Positions 28,092-38,229 are shown, counted from the first letter of the stretch. The stretch: DNA of 64,000 bases from CAYJGJ01 sp964367585 (GCA_964367585.1 CAYIYH010000004.1:88528-152527), one strand, 5' to 3'. Numbers and translations: made by a program. Notes: generated by a model from the letters alone, not told the origin.

Positions 28092-29495
28092 ATGGACAAT
28101 AAAGATACGCCTCAGAATCACAACTGTATTTTTTGTGACCGCGAACCGTCGCATGAATGCAGAATGATACATCATTATAATGCAAATATATGTGAAGATT
28201 GCATTAATGCTTTTAAGCAACTTTTTAATGATGCAGAAGAATATTACGACGAAGAAGATTATGACGAGGTAGAATTTGAGAATCCTAATGACTTTTTAAC
28301 ATACGAGGATTTGGCTAAGTTTAATAAAAGTAGTGTACGAAATGTAGATTTATCTCTTTTAAATAACAAGACTGGCAGTGATTCAGATATTTCAATAGAT
28401 TCAAATGATATAAGTACTATCACTCCTGTAAAAATACATAACAAATTAGATGAATATGTAATAGGACAGGAAAGTGCAAAAAAGACATTGTCTGTAGCTG
28501 TTTATAATCATTACAAAAGGATAATGGATAAAAACAAGAAAAAATCTGATGTTGAGATACAAAAAAGTAATATAATGATGATAGGGCCAACAGGCAGTGG
28601 TAAAACACTTCTTGCTGAAACATTAGCAAAACTTCTCAAAGTTCCATTCGCAATAGGCGATGCGACTGTTTTGACAGAAGCTGGATATGTCGGTGAGGAT
28701 GTAGAAAATATTTTGCTAAAATTAATTCAAGCTGCAGATTACAATATTGAGCGTGCGGAAAGAGGAATTATTTTTATCGATGAAATAGATAAGATATCCA
28801 AAAAATCGGAAAACGTTTCTATTACAAGAGATGTTAGTGGAGAAGGTGTCCAACAAGCATTGCTAAAAATACTTGAGGGAACTGTTGCTAATGTTCCGCC
28901 TAAGGGAGGAAGAAAACACCCGAACGAGGAGTTTATTAAATTTGATACATCGAATGTATTGTTTATATGCGGAGGGGCTTTTGACGGCCTAAGCAAAATA
29001 ATTCGAAGACGGTTAGGTGAAAAAGTAATTGGATTTAAAAGTGAAGAAAGTGAAACTAACATAGATGATGAATCTAATGTAATCCAACATGTGCAAACAG
29101 AAGACTTATTGAAGTATGGACTTATTCCGGAATTCGTTGGTAGAGTACCTGCCGTAATTACTTTGGTCGATTTAGACGAGGATAATTTAGTAGAAATAAT
29201 GCAAAAACCTAAGAATGCGTTGATTAAACAGTATAAAAGCCTTTTGGAAATGGATGGCGTAGAATTAGAGTTTCAAGAAGATGCAATCAGAGAAATCGCA
29301 AAAAGTGCATTAGAGCGAAAGACCGGTGCAAGAGGCCTGCGTAGCATAATCGAGAATTTAATGTTAGATGTCATGTATAGTGTTCCATCTCGTGAAGATA
29401 TATCAAAATGTATCATTACTAAAGATGTAGTTTTAGGTGAAGAAGAACCTATAATGATCCAAAAGGAGACGGAGGAAAAAGAAGTCAGTAATTAG
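28092..29495 (+). CDS. clpX: ClpX ATPase, unfoldase of ClpXP
   Basis: AAA+ unfoldase of 467 residues. The N-terminal zinc-binding domain has Cys12, Cys15, Cys34 and Cys37. Walker A is GPTGSGKT and Walker B IIFIDEIDK; the C-terminal sensor region GARGLRSIIENLM is present. A stretch of about 70 residues rich in Asp, Glu, Ser and Asn (about 45-115) links the zinc domain to the AAA+ core and makes the protein longer than most ClpX (roughly 410-430). Substrates are passed to ClpP, encoded just upstream. Confidence 0.96.
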   Translation: MDNKDTPQNHNCIFCDREPSHECRMIHHYNANICEDCINAFKQLFNDAEEYYDEEDYDEVEFENPNDFLTYEDLAKFNKSSVRNVDLSLLNNKTGSDSDISIDSNDISTITPVKIHNKLDEYVIGQESAKKTLSVAVYNHYKRIMDKNKKKSDVEIQKSNIMMIGPTGSGKTLLAETLAKLLKVPFAIGDATVLTEAGYVGEDVENILLKLIQAADYNIERAERGIIFIDEIDKISKKSENVSITRDVSGEGVQQALLKILEGTVANVPPKGGRKHPNEEFIKFDTSNVLFICGGAFDGLSKIIRRRLGEKVIGFKSEESETNIDDESNVIQHVQTEDLLKYGLIPEFVGRVPAVITLVDLDEDNLVEIMQKPKNALIKQYKSLLEMDGVELEFQEDAIREIAKSALERKTGARGLRSIIENLMLDVMYSVPSREDISKCIITKDVVLGEEEPIMIQKETEEKEVSN

Positions 29496-29543
29496 TGTAT
29501 TAGAAATTGAATAATTCTAATACGTGATTGCGGGGAGATTGTA

Positions 29544-32081
29544 ATGGGAATAAGCTTTAAGAAAAATAAATCAAAAAAAATAAGTGAAGAAATAAATGAA
29601 GAGATTGATGAGATAGAAGATTCAATAGAGTCTCAAGTAGAAATGGCAGAGACTCACGAAAAAATGGCGGAAGAACAAGTGGACTCTCAAGAAAAATCAT
29701 TAGAAGATTTAGCAGATAAAATAGAAAACTCAGTAGAAACATTAGAAAATGAGCTTTTAGATGGTGCGAAATCTGATGTTCTGCCATGTGCACCTTTGCG
29801 GGGTGTAAATATTTTTCCACACACCTCGTTGCGTTTTGATATAGGACGAGAAAAATCCGCTATGGCACTACATCAGGCTATTAATAATGGCGGCAGAATG
29901 CTATTTTTAGTTGCGCAAAAAGACTCTGATATACTTATACCTACTAATAAAGATTATTACGAAACAGGTACAATAGTAAAAGTAAATCAAATGCTTAAGC
30001 TAGACGGGGATCTTATTAGCGTCTATGTTACAGGTATAAGAAGGGCAAAGATTAAGAAGATATTGTCTGAGGAACCGTACACTTTAGTAGAAACAGAGCG
30101 TTTTGACTATGCAGACGAGGATGAAGATAGCTTAGAAATTGAAACTTTATCAAGGATGGCTGCATCGATGTTTATTGAGTACAATCAGTTGTTGAATGTA
30201 GTCAGAGAAGATGTCGAAACAAAAATAGTAGATAGCATTACTCCAAGTGAAATTGTTAATAGAATAAGTGATACTATTGTGCTACCTACAAATGAATATC
30301 AAGAGTTGCTTGAAGTTCCAACTCTTAAAGACCATTTCCACATGCTTCTCAAAATATTGCAAAGAGAAATTGAGATTGCACATTTGCGAAATGATATACA
30401 AGAAGGTGTTCAAGAGGGGATAAGTCAACATCAAAAGGAATTTTATTTGCGTGAACAGATAAAAGTAATTCAAGAAGAATTGGGGCAAAAGGAAGATGTT
30501 TCGGACGATGTAGACAATTGGACAAAAGAGCTCGACAAATTAAAGCTCGACAAGAAGGTTGACGAAAAACTTAGAAAAGAAATTAAGAGATATTCTATAA
30601 TGCCTCAAGGTTCACCTGATAAAATGGTTTCAAGAACATACATCGAGACTATAATCGGTTTGCCATGGAAAAAATCAAATAAGCTTAACACCGATCTCAA
30701 AAAGGCTCAAGACATATTGAATGAAGATCACTATGGAATGGAAAAAGTCAAAGATAGGATAATTGAGTATTTGGCTGTCGTGCAACTTTCGAAGAAAATA
30801 AAAGGACCTATTTTATGTCTGGTAGGCCCTCCTGGAGTTGGTAAAACATCGATTGCGAGATCCATTGCTAGGGCAAATGGAAGAGAGTTTACGCGCATGT
30901 CCTTGGGAGGGATACGTGACGAGGCAGAAATCAGAGGACATAGGCGTACATATGTAGGCTCTATACCTGGCCGAATTATTACCAACCTAAAAGATGCAAA
31001 AAGTAATAATTTATTATTCCTGTTAGACGAGATAGATAAGATAGGGACCGATATCAAAGGCGATCCTGCTTCAGCTTTATTAGAGGTGTTAGATCCGGAA
31101 CAAAATAAGGAATTTACAGATCATTATCTTGAAATTCCATTCGATTTGTCAAAAATAATGTTTATTACAACCGCAAATACTACAGAGACTATTCCTAGAC
31201 CGCTGCTGGATAGGATGGAAGTAATAAACTTATCGGGATATACAGAGGAAGAAAAAGTAAAAATTGCAAAAAAATATCTGATTCCAAAAAAGACAGAAGA
31301 ACATGGTTTGTCTACTATCGATGTAAAGATCAATGAAGCTGTAGTGAGAAATTTGATAAATCACTATACAAGAGAATCTGGTGTAAGGAATCTCGAAAGG
31401 GAAATTGCTAACATTTGTAGAAAAATTGCAAAAAGTGTTGTAATGGAAGACAAGCAAGGATTCAATGTTACTGTAAAAAACTTAGAAAAAATGTTGGGCA
31501 AGAAGAAATTTAGGCATGATATAATAGAGGGAGAAAATGAAATAGGAGTAACTACCGGGTTAGCATGGACAAGCGTAGGTGGAGATACATTATTTGTCGA
31601 AACAGCAAAGATGCCTGGTTCTGGAAAGCTTACACTTACAGGAAAATTAGGTGATGTAATGCAAGAATCGGCAAAAACTGCACTCAGTTACATCCGTTCA
31701 ATTTCTGCGGAGTATAAATTGGAAGAGAACTTTCATACTAAGTACGATATTCATATACATGTACCAGAGGGAGCCACTCCTAAAGATGGACCGTCTGCAG
31801 GTGTAACAATTTGCACCGCTATGATGTCGATGCTTACACAAAAGCCAGTTCGTAAAGAAATCGCGATGACAGGGGAAATAACTCTTAGAGGAAAAGTTCT
31901 TCCCGTGGGGGGAATCAAAGAAAAGGTTCTTGCCGCTCATAGAGGAAAGATTAAACTAGTAATACTGCCTCTTGAAAACAAGCCTGATATTGATGAGATT
32001 CCATCGACCGTACGGGATCAAATTGAATTCGTATTTGTCGAAAATGTCAAAGATGTTTTAGATATTGCACTTGTAAAATAA
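29544..32081 (+). CDS. lon: ATP-dependent Lon protease with acidic N-terminal extension
   Basis: Single-chain AAA+ serine protease. About 75 charged residues (KKISEEINEEIDEIED type) precede the substrate-binding LonN domain, which starts at APLRGVNIFP where other Lon proteins begin with LPLRG. Walker A is GPPGVGKTS, and the catalytic dyad is Ser751 (DGPSAGV) with Lys794 (GGIKEK). Total length 845, against roughly 770-810 usually. The start ATG 29544 has GGGGAGA upstream, so the extension appears real. It follows clpX by 48 bases. Confidence 0.96.
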   Translation: MGISFKKNKSKKISEEINEEIDEIEDSIESQVEMAETHEKMAEEQVDSQEKSLEDLADKIENSVETLENELLDGAKSDVLPCAPLRGVNIFPHTSLRFDIGREKSAMALHQAINNGGRMLFLVAQKDSDILIPTNKDYYETGTIVKVNQMLKLDGDLISVYVTGIRRAKIKKILSEEPYTLVETERFDYADEDEDSLEIETLSRMAASMFIEYNQLLNVVREDVETKIVDSITPSEIVNRISDTIVLPTNEYQELLEVPTLKDHFHMLLKILQREIEIAHLRNDIQEGVQEGISQHQKEFYLREQIKVIQEELGQKEDVSDDVDNWTKELDKLKLDKKVDEKLRKEIKRYSIMPQGSPDKMVSRTYIETIIGLPWKKSNKLNTDLKKAQDILNEDHYGMEKVKDRIIEYLAVVQLSKKIKGPILCLVGPPGVGKTSIARSIARANGREFTRMSLGGIRDEAEIRGHRRTYVGSIPGRIITNLKDAKSNNLLFLLDEIDKIGTDIKGDPASALLEVLDPEQNKEFTDHYLEIPFDLSKIMFITTANTTETIPRPLLDRMEVINLSGYTEEEKVKIAKKYLIPKKTEEHGLSTIDVKINEAVVRNLINHYTRESGVRNLEREIANICRKIAKSVVMEDKQGFNVTVKNLEKMLGKKKFRHDIIEGENEIGVTTGLAWTSVGGDTLFVETAKMPGSGKLTLTGKLGDVMQESAKTALSYIRSISAEYKLEENFHTKYDIHIHVPEGATPKDGPSAGVTICTAMMSMLTQKPVRKEIAMTGEITLRGKVLPVGGIKEKVLAAHRGKIKLVILPLENKPDIDEIPSTVRDQIEFVFVENVKDVLDIALVK

Positions 32082-32160
32082 CTAATAATCACTTGTCGGG
32101 AGTCGATGATATCAATCAACTTAGTGTTGAAATCGGATGAGAATAGAATAGGATGTAGTT

Positions 32161-32748
32161 ATGATTATTAAAAATGCAGCTTTAGAAAAAGTTACAGTAA
32201 ATCCAGATCAGTATCCAGAAAACGACTTGCCTGAAATTGCTTTCGTAGGACGCTCTAATGTAGGGAAGTCTTCCTTGCTTAATTTGATTACAAACAGAAA
32301 GAGTCTGGCTAGGGTTAGCGGGAGTCCTGGAAAAACACGAACTATTAATTTCTTTTTGATAAACGATGAATTTAGAATCGTAGATTTGCCGGGATATGGA
32401 TACGCAAAAGTATCCAAAAGCATTAGTGATACATGGGGGGAGATGATCGAGACATATCTCCAGAACAGTAGTAATTTGAGGAAAGTAGTTCAACTCGTAG
32501 ACATAAGACACACTCCAACGCAGCAAGATATCCAAATGTATGATTATTTAAAATATTATGGTTTGGATGGACTAGTAGTCGCAACAAAATCTGATAAAAT
32601 ATCTAGGAATGAGATTACTAAAAATGTTTCGAATATACGAAAAACACTACAAATGAAAGATAATGATATCGTGATTCCGATATCATCTCATAAAAAAAAT
32701 GGACATGATAGGTTGTTGTCTGAAATAAAAAAAATCATGGAGGAATAA
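32161..32748 (+). CDS. engB: Ribosome-biogenesis GTPase EngB (YsxC/YihA)
   Basis: GTPase needed for maturation of the large ribosomal subunit. G1 is GRSNVGKSS (residues 30-38), G3 is DLPGYGYA, and G4 is TKSDK. The 195-residue length is standard, and lon-engB adjacency is common in Firmicutes. The next gene begins on the base after its stop codon. Confidence 0.95.
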   Translation: MIIKNAALEKVTVNPDQYPENDLPEIAFVGRSNVGKSSLLNLITNRKSLARVSGSPGKTRTINFFLINDEFRIVDLPGYGYAKVSKSISDTWGEMIETYLQNSSNLRKVVQLVDIRHTPTQQDIQMYDYLKYYGLDGLVVATKSDKISRNEITKNVSNIRKTLQMKDNDIVIPISSHKKNGHDRLLSEIKKIMEE

Positions 32749-33090
32749 ATGCAATATATTAGTTTTCTAATACTTGCAAGGAGACTGAAGGCAATAATTT
32801 CGCTCCTAAAAGACCCGAAAGTTTCGTTTCTAAAAAAAGCTCTTGTCTTTGCTGGAATTGCTTATTTAATATTGCCTATCGATTTCATACCTGTATTTGT
32901 TTTTCCTTTTGCAATTATAGACGATATAGTGTTGTGGGTGTTTATTTTGTGGGTGCTAAAGGATGAACTAGATAAATATGCTGATACCAAGCCTGAAGAA
33001 GACATTAGTAAAAAATTCAACAAGGATAATATCATAGAGGATGTAGATTTCGAGGTTAATGGAAAAGATTCAGAGGGAAGTGAAACATGA
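32749..33090 (+). CDS. DUF1232 (YkvA-like) small membrane protein
   Basis: A 113-residue protein with the DUF1232 pattern: basic N-terminal helix, then KALVFAGIAYLILPIDFIPVF, an IDD motif and a second hydrophobic helix, followed by an acidic tail. Function of the family is unknown. It starts immediately after engB and overlaps hpt by four bases (ATGA), so it belongs to the same transcription unit. Confidence 0.82.
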   Translation: MQYISFLILARRLKAIISLLKDPKVSFLKKALVFAGIAYLILPIDFIPVFVFPFAIIDDIVLWVFILWVLKDELDKYADTKPEEDISKKFNKDNIIEDVDFEVNGKDSEGSET

Positions 33091-33641
33091 GTGTATCATT
33101 GCGTAAAGCGGGCTTAAAAAGTCAAATATTAATTACCGAAAAAGAAATACAAAATAAAGCAAAGGAGCTTGGCAAGCAGATTACAAAAGATTATAATGGT
33201 GAATCGGTTGTTTTAATCGGGACTCTTAAGGGAGCAATAATGTGGTTGTCAGATCTGATGAGACGTATTGACTTGGATACGGAAGTCGATTTTGTTACAG
33301 TCAGCAGTTATGGAGACAGCACTGTTTCATCTGGTGAGTTGCAGATAATTCAAGACTTGAGAAACGATATTAGGGGTAAAAATATACTTATTGTCGAAGA
33401 TATAATCGACACAGGAATTACATTATCTAATTTAAAGAGATACTTATGGGAGAGAGAACCGAAAAGCATAAAGGTTTGTACACTCTTAGATAAAAAAGAA
33501 AGAAGAAGAATTGACATCGAAGCCGATTATACAGCTTTTGAAGTAGAGGATTTGTTTTTGGTAGGCTATGGTTTGGATTTTGATCAAAAATATAGGAATT
33601 TGCCATATATAACATATATAGAAGAAGTCAGTAAAGAATAA
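33087..33641 (+). CDS. hpt: Hypoxanthine phosphoribosyltransferase
   Basis: Purine salvage enzyme that joins hypoxanthine or guanine to PRPP. The PRPP-binding motif VEDIIDTGITL and the N-terminal LIGTLKGAIMWLSDL are characteristic; the later VGYGLDFDQKYRNLPYI closes the active site. Length 184 is standard. ATG overlaps the end of the DUF1232 gene. Confidence 0.95.
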   Translation: MSVSLRKAGLKSQILITEKEIQNKAKELGKQITKDYNGESVVLIGTLKGAIMWLSDLMRRIDLDTEVDFVTVSSYGDSTVSSGELQIIQDLRNDIRGKNILIVEDIIDTGITLSNLKRYLWEREPKSIKVCTLLDKKERRRIDIEADYTAFEVEDLFLVGYGLDFDQKYRNLPYITYIEEVSKE

Positions 33642-33765
33642 TAGGCATTTCGAGATAATAGTATTTCGAAGAGAATATTCAATATGCTTGAGCACTATTT
33701 TGAATCACGATAATAATGTGTACCGTGTCATGGTTAAAATATTAAGAGAAAGAAAGAGGAGTAAA

Positions 33766-34338
33766 ATGGGCGCAGAATTAAGAATTGGAATTTCAAATAA
33801 GCATATACACTTATCTCAAGCAGATTTAGATGTATTATTCGGTAAGGGGTATGAACTAGTAGTATTAAAAAATCTGGTTCAACTCGATGAGTTTGCTGCA
33901 GAAGAGAAAGTCGATGCAGTAGGACCAAAAGGAACATTAAAAGGGATTAGAATACTTGGACCGGTTAGGCCTAGAACTCAATTAGAGTTAGCCTTTACCG
34001 ATGCGCGTACGATTGGAATTAAGGCTCCTGTAAGAGAATCAGGAAACATTGAAGGAAGCCCTGGATGTAAATTAGTAGGCCCTGCGGGTGAACTTGAAAT
34101 AAAAGAGGGTGTAATAATTGCTTCGAGACATGTTCACTTATCAGAAGAAGATGCCAAGAATCATGGATTAAGCAATGGCGAACGCATAAAAATCAAGTGT
34201 GGTGAAGGATCAAGATCTACAATATTTGAAGACGTGCTTGTAAGAGTCAAAGATACTTTTGTAGAAGAAGTTCATTTAGACACTGACGAAGCCAATGCTG
34301 CTGGATTGGGACCTGATTCTACGTGTGTCGTAGTATAA
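33766..34338 (+). CDS. pduL: PduL-type phosphate acyltransferase
   Basis: Phosphotransacylase of the PduL class, which exchanges an acyl-CoA with phosphate to give acyl phosphate. Two zinc-site segments are visible, SNKHIHLSQADLDVLFG near the start and ASRHVHLSEEDAK in the second half, the tandem half-barrel signature. From ATG 33766, after AGAGGAG, it has 190 residues; the open frame extends back to 33688. No microcompartment shell genes are nearby and there is no encapsulation peptide that I recognise, so a housekeeping role as phosphotransacetylase for acetate formation is likely. Confidence 0.93.
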   Translation: MGAELRIGISNKHIHLSQADLDVLFGKGYELVVLKNLVQLDEFAAEEKVDAVGPKGTLKGIRILGPVRPRTQLELAFTDARTIGIKAPVRESGNIEGSPGCKLVGPAGELEIKEGVIIASRHVHLSEEDAKNHGLSNGERIKIKCGEGSRSTIFEDVLVRVKDTFVEEVHLDTDEANAAGLGPDSTCVVV

Positions 34339-34475
34339 CTTTTTGCAGAAAATTAGTTTTTACCCGGAAATATGTCATCTATAGAAGTTGAATAGGGGTT
34401 CAATTTCGCTAGAACATACTTATATATGAGTGGCTAGTTTAGTATGATGAAAGTTGAAAGGATATAGGTAATTGT

Positions 34476-36173
34476 ATGAAGATTAAATTTTGTGGTGCGG
34501 CAGAAGGAGTTACAGGATCATGCCATATGGTGACTACGAAGAATCACAAATTCTTGTTAGATTGTGGTCTTTTTCAAGGAGGAAAGAAGGAAGACGAATT
34601 AAACTTTGAACCTTTTCCTTTTGATCCTAAAGAAATTGAGTATGTCATATTAAGCCATGCACATATAGATCATTGCGGAAGATTGCCATTGCTTGTCAAA
34701 AGAGGATTTGTTGGAGATATATATTGTACGGATGCGACTTATGACTTATTAGGAATAATGTTAAGAGACAGTGCATACATACAAGAAAAAGAGGCAGAAT
34801 GGCAAAATAGAAAAAATGAGAGAGCAGGAAGACAACTTGTCGATCCTTTGTATGTCACAGCAGATGCAGAAGCAACCCTGAAGTACTTGAAACCAATACT
34901 ATATGATCAACAAATCGCTATTAATGAGGAAGTAAAAATAGTATTTAATGAAGCCGGACACATTCTAGGTTCTTCAATTGTTGAACTATGGGTTTCTGAG
35001 GACAATACCGAGACTAAAATTGTATTTTCGGGAGATCTTGGAGTCGAGGGACGGCCTATACTTAGAGACCCGACTATCATAAAAAAAGCTGACTATGTTA
35101 TAATGGAAAGTACATACGGAAATAGAGTACATGGTGAAAAGTCCACAGGAACTAAGCAACTTTTGGATATTGTTAGGCAAACAACCAAGAGAGGCGGAAA
35201 TACTGTTATTCCTGCATTTGCCGTTGGGAGAACTCAAGAACTAATATATGAATTTAACAAATGGTATGACGGAGATAACGAATACTCTTCAGAACTTAGG
35301 GATGTAAACGTATATGTAGATAGTCCTATGGCAACTAACACAACGGAAGTGTTCAAAAAGAATGCACAAGTATTCGATGATGAAACTAGAGACTATATTA
35401 TGAATGGAGATCATCCATTAGAATTTGAAAACTTGAAATTTACTAGATCTGTAGATGACTCAAGGGCATTAAATTTTGATAGAAAGCCAAAGGTAATTAT
35501 CTCAGCAAGTGGAATGTGTGAAGCAGGAAGAATAAGGCATCACCTAAAACATAACCTATGGGACCCAAAATCAAGTATTGTGTTTGTAGGATATCAAGCA
35601 GAAGGAACTTTGGGACGTTACTTAAAGGAAGGGGCTACGGAAGTTAAACTCTTCGGCGAAACTATCCAAGTTAAGGCAGAAATACATAATCTTGAAGGAT
35701 TCTCTGGACATGCCGATAGGGATGATCTGATGGAGTGGATCGGTGGATTCAAAGAAAAACCGAAGAAAGTTTTCTTAGTCCATGGCGAGGCTGATTCAAA
35801 AAATGAACTAGCTACCCTTATCGAAAAAGACTTAGGTATTGAGGTATTTGTAGTAAGTGAATATACAGAGGTAGAACTTGATAAGTCACACGTGATAGGC
35901 CAAAGCGAAAAAGTAACAGCTAGCGAAAAAGAAAAGAATACAGATGAATTACGTGAATTGCTTGCTGGAATACACCAAAATATTGAAGGTGTAATATATA
36001 AGGCAAATCTCGCTTCATCAAAAAATATAGAGGACGATAAACTGGTAAAACTCAAAAATGAGGCGTTAGAATTAGAAAAAGCAATGGTAAACCTAGCAGC
36101 TGCTGTAACTAATGACATTACCACTGAGTTCGACATTGCAGCACCTATAGAGGCGGAAGATAAAAATAATTAG
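34476..36173 (+). CDS. Metallo-beta-lactamase/beta-CASP RNase-like protein
   Basis: A CPSF73/YSH1-type hydrolase. HAHIDHCGR (His61, His63, Asp65, His66) is the zinc-binding motif; YGNRVHGE and a beta-CASP region (TVIPAFAVGRTQELIY, then SASGMCEAGRIRHH) follow, with the RNA-specificity motif region GHADRDDLMEW. About 110 residues of helical, charged C-terminal extension (after about 455) follow the catalytic core. Related proteins process RNA, but the target here cannot be inferred. It stands alone after pduL. Confidence 0.9.
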   Translation: MKIKFCGAAEGVTGSCHMVTTKNHKFLLDCGLFQGGKKEDELNFEPFPFDPKEIEYVILSHAHIDHCGRLPLLVKRGFVGDIYCTDATYDLLGIMLRDSAYIQEKEAEWQNRKNERAGRQLVDPLYVTADAEATLKYLKPILYDQQIAINEEVKIVFNEAGHILGSSIVELWVSEDNTETKIVFSGDLGVEGRPILRDPTIIKKADYVIMESTYGNRVHGEKSTGTKQLLDIVRQTTKRGGNTVIPAFAVGRTQELIYEFNKWYDGDNEYSSELRDVNVYVDSPMATNTTEVFKKNAQVFDDETRDYIMNGDHPLEFENLKFTRSVDDSRALNFDRKPKVIISASGMCEAGRIRHHLKHNLWDPKSSIVFVGYQAEGTLGRYLKEGATEVKLFGETIQVKAEIHNLEGFSGHADRDDLMEWIGGFKEKPKKVFLVHGEADSKNELATLIEKDLGIEVFVVSEYTEVELDKSHVIGQSEKVTASEKEKNTDELRELLAGIHQNIEGVIYKANLASSKNIEDDKLVKLKNEALELEKAMVNLAAAVTNDITTEFDIAAPIEAEDKNN

Positions 36174-36191
36174 AAGTAAAAAGAGCAATAT

Positions 36192-36231
36192 TTTTAAAGC
36201 CCACGACAACACGTGACAGTGGGCTTTAAAA
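36192..36231. terminator. Bidirectional terminator between the RNase-like gene and recN
   Basis: Thirteen-bp perfect arms (36192-36204 and 36219-36231; core AAAGCCCAC) with a 14-base loop and A/T runs on both sides serve the two convergent genes. Confidence 0.8.
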
Positions 36232-36246
36232 GCTTTGAACGATAAA

Positions 36247-37875
36247 TTATTTATACTGTTCCCCCATGAGTTCGAGAGCATTTTGTCTTGTAATGTCTGT
36301 GATAACATCTCCACCTAGCAGCCTTGCTATTTCGTCGATTTTTTCAGTTTCGGACAATTTTACGACTGTCGTGTATGTCATATGTTCATCACTTTCTTTT
36401 TGTATTAAATAGTTGCTTCCCCCTTTGGAAGCGATTTGCGGCAAGTGAGTTATACATATGATTTGATGCGATGTTGCTATTTCTTTTAATTTTCTTGCAA
36501 CTATATTTGCAGTCTGCCCGCTGATTCCAGTATCTATTTCATCAAAAATCATCGTTGGTATTTGATCGAAACTACAAGTTACCTTTTTGAATGCAAGCAT
36601 AATCCGGGATATTTCACCGCCTGAGGCAACTTTTGATAAAGGCTTAAGGGGCTCTCCTTTGTTTGTTGATATTAGTAATTCGACGATATCGTTTCCAGAA
36701 GGGAGATAGTCGGAAGATTTTTTTATTCCCACAGAAAGATCACTTTCGTTAAAGTTTAAGTCTCTCAGTTCTGTCATAAGCGCAGAGGCTAACTTTTCTC
36801 CGATATCATTCCTTACATCTGATAACATTGATGCTTTGATACATATTTCTTTACTTAATTGCTCCGATAGAATCTCTAAATCATTGATTCGCTCTTCGAA
36901 ATTCTCTATATCATCAAGTTCCTTAGAGATTTTTGTTTCATATTCTAAAATATCCTCTATAGTTTTACCATATTTTCTCTTTAGAGCATTTATCTGTTCA
37001 TTTCTCTCTATTGCGATATTTAGATCTTCGTCCGAGTAGATGGAGCGTTCTTTAATTCTTCGTATTGTGGTTGCCAAATCTTCTATTTTGTAATATGTAT
37101 CCGCAAAGCTATTTGTAACATCGGATAATTCATCGTCAAATTTACTTATCGATTCTAGTTCGGAGAGGCATGATCTCAGGTTTGAAAGTGTAGCATTAGC
37201 ATTCTCATCACCTAAGATTGTATAATTGACAAATTCTAATGCATTGGATATTTTTTCACTGTTTTGAAGTAAGGATATTTTTTTTTCTAGTTCTATATCT
37301 TCATTGATAATAAGCTTTGCATTTTTAATCTCATTCGCTTCATATTTTAAGAAGTCTGCCTTTTTCAAATTGTCTTTTTCCGACATTTTAAGTGCAATTA
37401 GATTTTTATTAGTTTCGACATACTTATCGTAAACCAGTTTGTATGCTTCTTTTATAGGAGATATTATTTCTTTTTGGTAATTATCTAGCAAGATAATGTG
37501 GTGATCGTTATTCAATAAGTGCTGGTTATCATACTGCCCATGTATGTCTGCAAGTTTTACACATGTTTCATTTAATTCTGCGAGCGTCACTATGTTTCCA
37601 TTTAGTTTGCATAGATTCTTTCCATTTAATCCGACTTCTCTTACGATAACAACATCGTCTCCATCTAGAGTGCCCGATAGTTGTACAGTTGCTTTTTCTG
37701 TTCCTGTTCTCACATATGAGGAATCAGCTCGCGCACCTAATGCTAAACTGATAGCCTCAATGATTATTGATTTACCGGAACCTGTTTCACCTGTAATAAT
37801 GTTTAGTCCATCATCAAAATAGATTTCCGTATTTTCAATAATTGCAAAATTTCTAATATTGATGTAGTTGATCAT
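36247..37875 (-). CDS. recN: DNA repair protein RecN
   Basis: SMC-like ATPase of double-strand break repair, 542 residues. Walker A is GETGSGKS (29-36) in the classic RecN opening RNFAIIENTEI; long coiled coils occupy the middle; the ABC signature ASGGEISRIMLA and Walker B MIFDEIDTGISG come near the end. An AAAGGAG site precedes the ATG. It is transcribed alone, convergent with its upstream neighbour. Confidence 0.95.
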   Translation of the reverse strand: MINYINIRNFAIIENTEIYFDDGLNIITGETGSGKSIIIEAISLALGARADSSYVRTGTEKATVQLSGTLDGDDVVIVREVGLNGKNLCKLNGNIVTLAELNETCVKLADIHGQYDNQHLLNNDHHIILLDNYQKEIISPIKEAYKLVYDKYVETNKNLIALKMSEKDNLKKADFLKYEANEIKNAKLIINEDIELEKKISLLQNSEKISNALEFVNYTILGDENANATLSNLRSCLSELESISKFDDELSDVTNSFADTYYKIEDLATTIRRIKERSIYSDEDLNIAIERNEQINALKRKYGKTIEDILEYETKISKELDDIENFEERINDLEILSEQLSKEICIKASMLSDVRNDIGEKLASALMTELRDLNFNESDLSVGIKKSSDYLPSGNDIVELLISTNKGEPLKPLSKVASGGEISRIMLAFKKVTCSFDQIPTMIFDEIDTGISGQTANIVARKLKEIATSHQIICITHLPQIASKGGSNYLIQKESDEHMTYTTVVKLSETEKIDEIARLLGGDVITDITRQNALELMGEQYK

Positions 37876-38100
37876 GTGAAATCTCCTTTACGTTAAAGAT
37901 TTGCTATAAAAAAACGCATACAATTTCTCTATGTCTAATATTATACACTATATTGTAAAATAAGTATTATATTTTTAAATTTTTCTTTGAAAATAGCAAT
38001 ATTTGTTATTAATTTTCTTGATTTTATCTATTTTCTTTGTTAAACTATGTAGGTTATTTATGATACAAAGAGAATGTTCTAAAAGTATTGATATAATATA
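37876..38100 (+). promoter_or_regulatory. Divergent recN/secG control region
   Basis: AT-rich gap with no supported reading frame. For secG, two candidates are seen: TTGTTA to TATGAT with a 16-base spacer (about 38038-38065), and an extended -10 TTGATATAAT at 38088-38097 without a clear -35 box. The second would start transcription close to the hairpins described next. Confidence 0.45.
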
Positions 38101-38156
38101 TATTAGGCGAAAGCCTAATAATACCTGCTATTTTGTGTAGCAAGGGCAGGTAGGAC
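38101..38156 (+). promoter_or_regulatory. Structured secG leader: two consecutive hairpins
   Basis: Hairpin 1: eight-bp perfect stem (38101-38108 with 38113-38120) closed by a GAAA tetraloop. Hairpin 2: ACCTGC near 38123 pairs with GCAGGT near 38147, with an inner GCTA/TAGC stem. No T-run follows, and about 70 bases remain before secG. I do not recognise a known riboswitch class. Confidence 0.45.
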
Positions 38157-38229
38157 AATAAGTAATCCCTCTGAATTATAGTTTGTACAAAGTGGGGTTG
38201 TTTATATTTTTGCAAGAGGAGGTGAGCAA

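Noticed and set aside
33766..34338. PduL as a sign of a bacterial microcompartment
   Set aside because: No shell-protein or enzyme genes of a microcompartment are nearby, and PduL also occurs as a housekeeping phosphotransacetylase.
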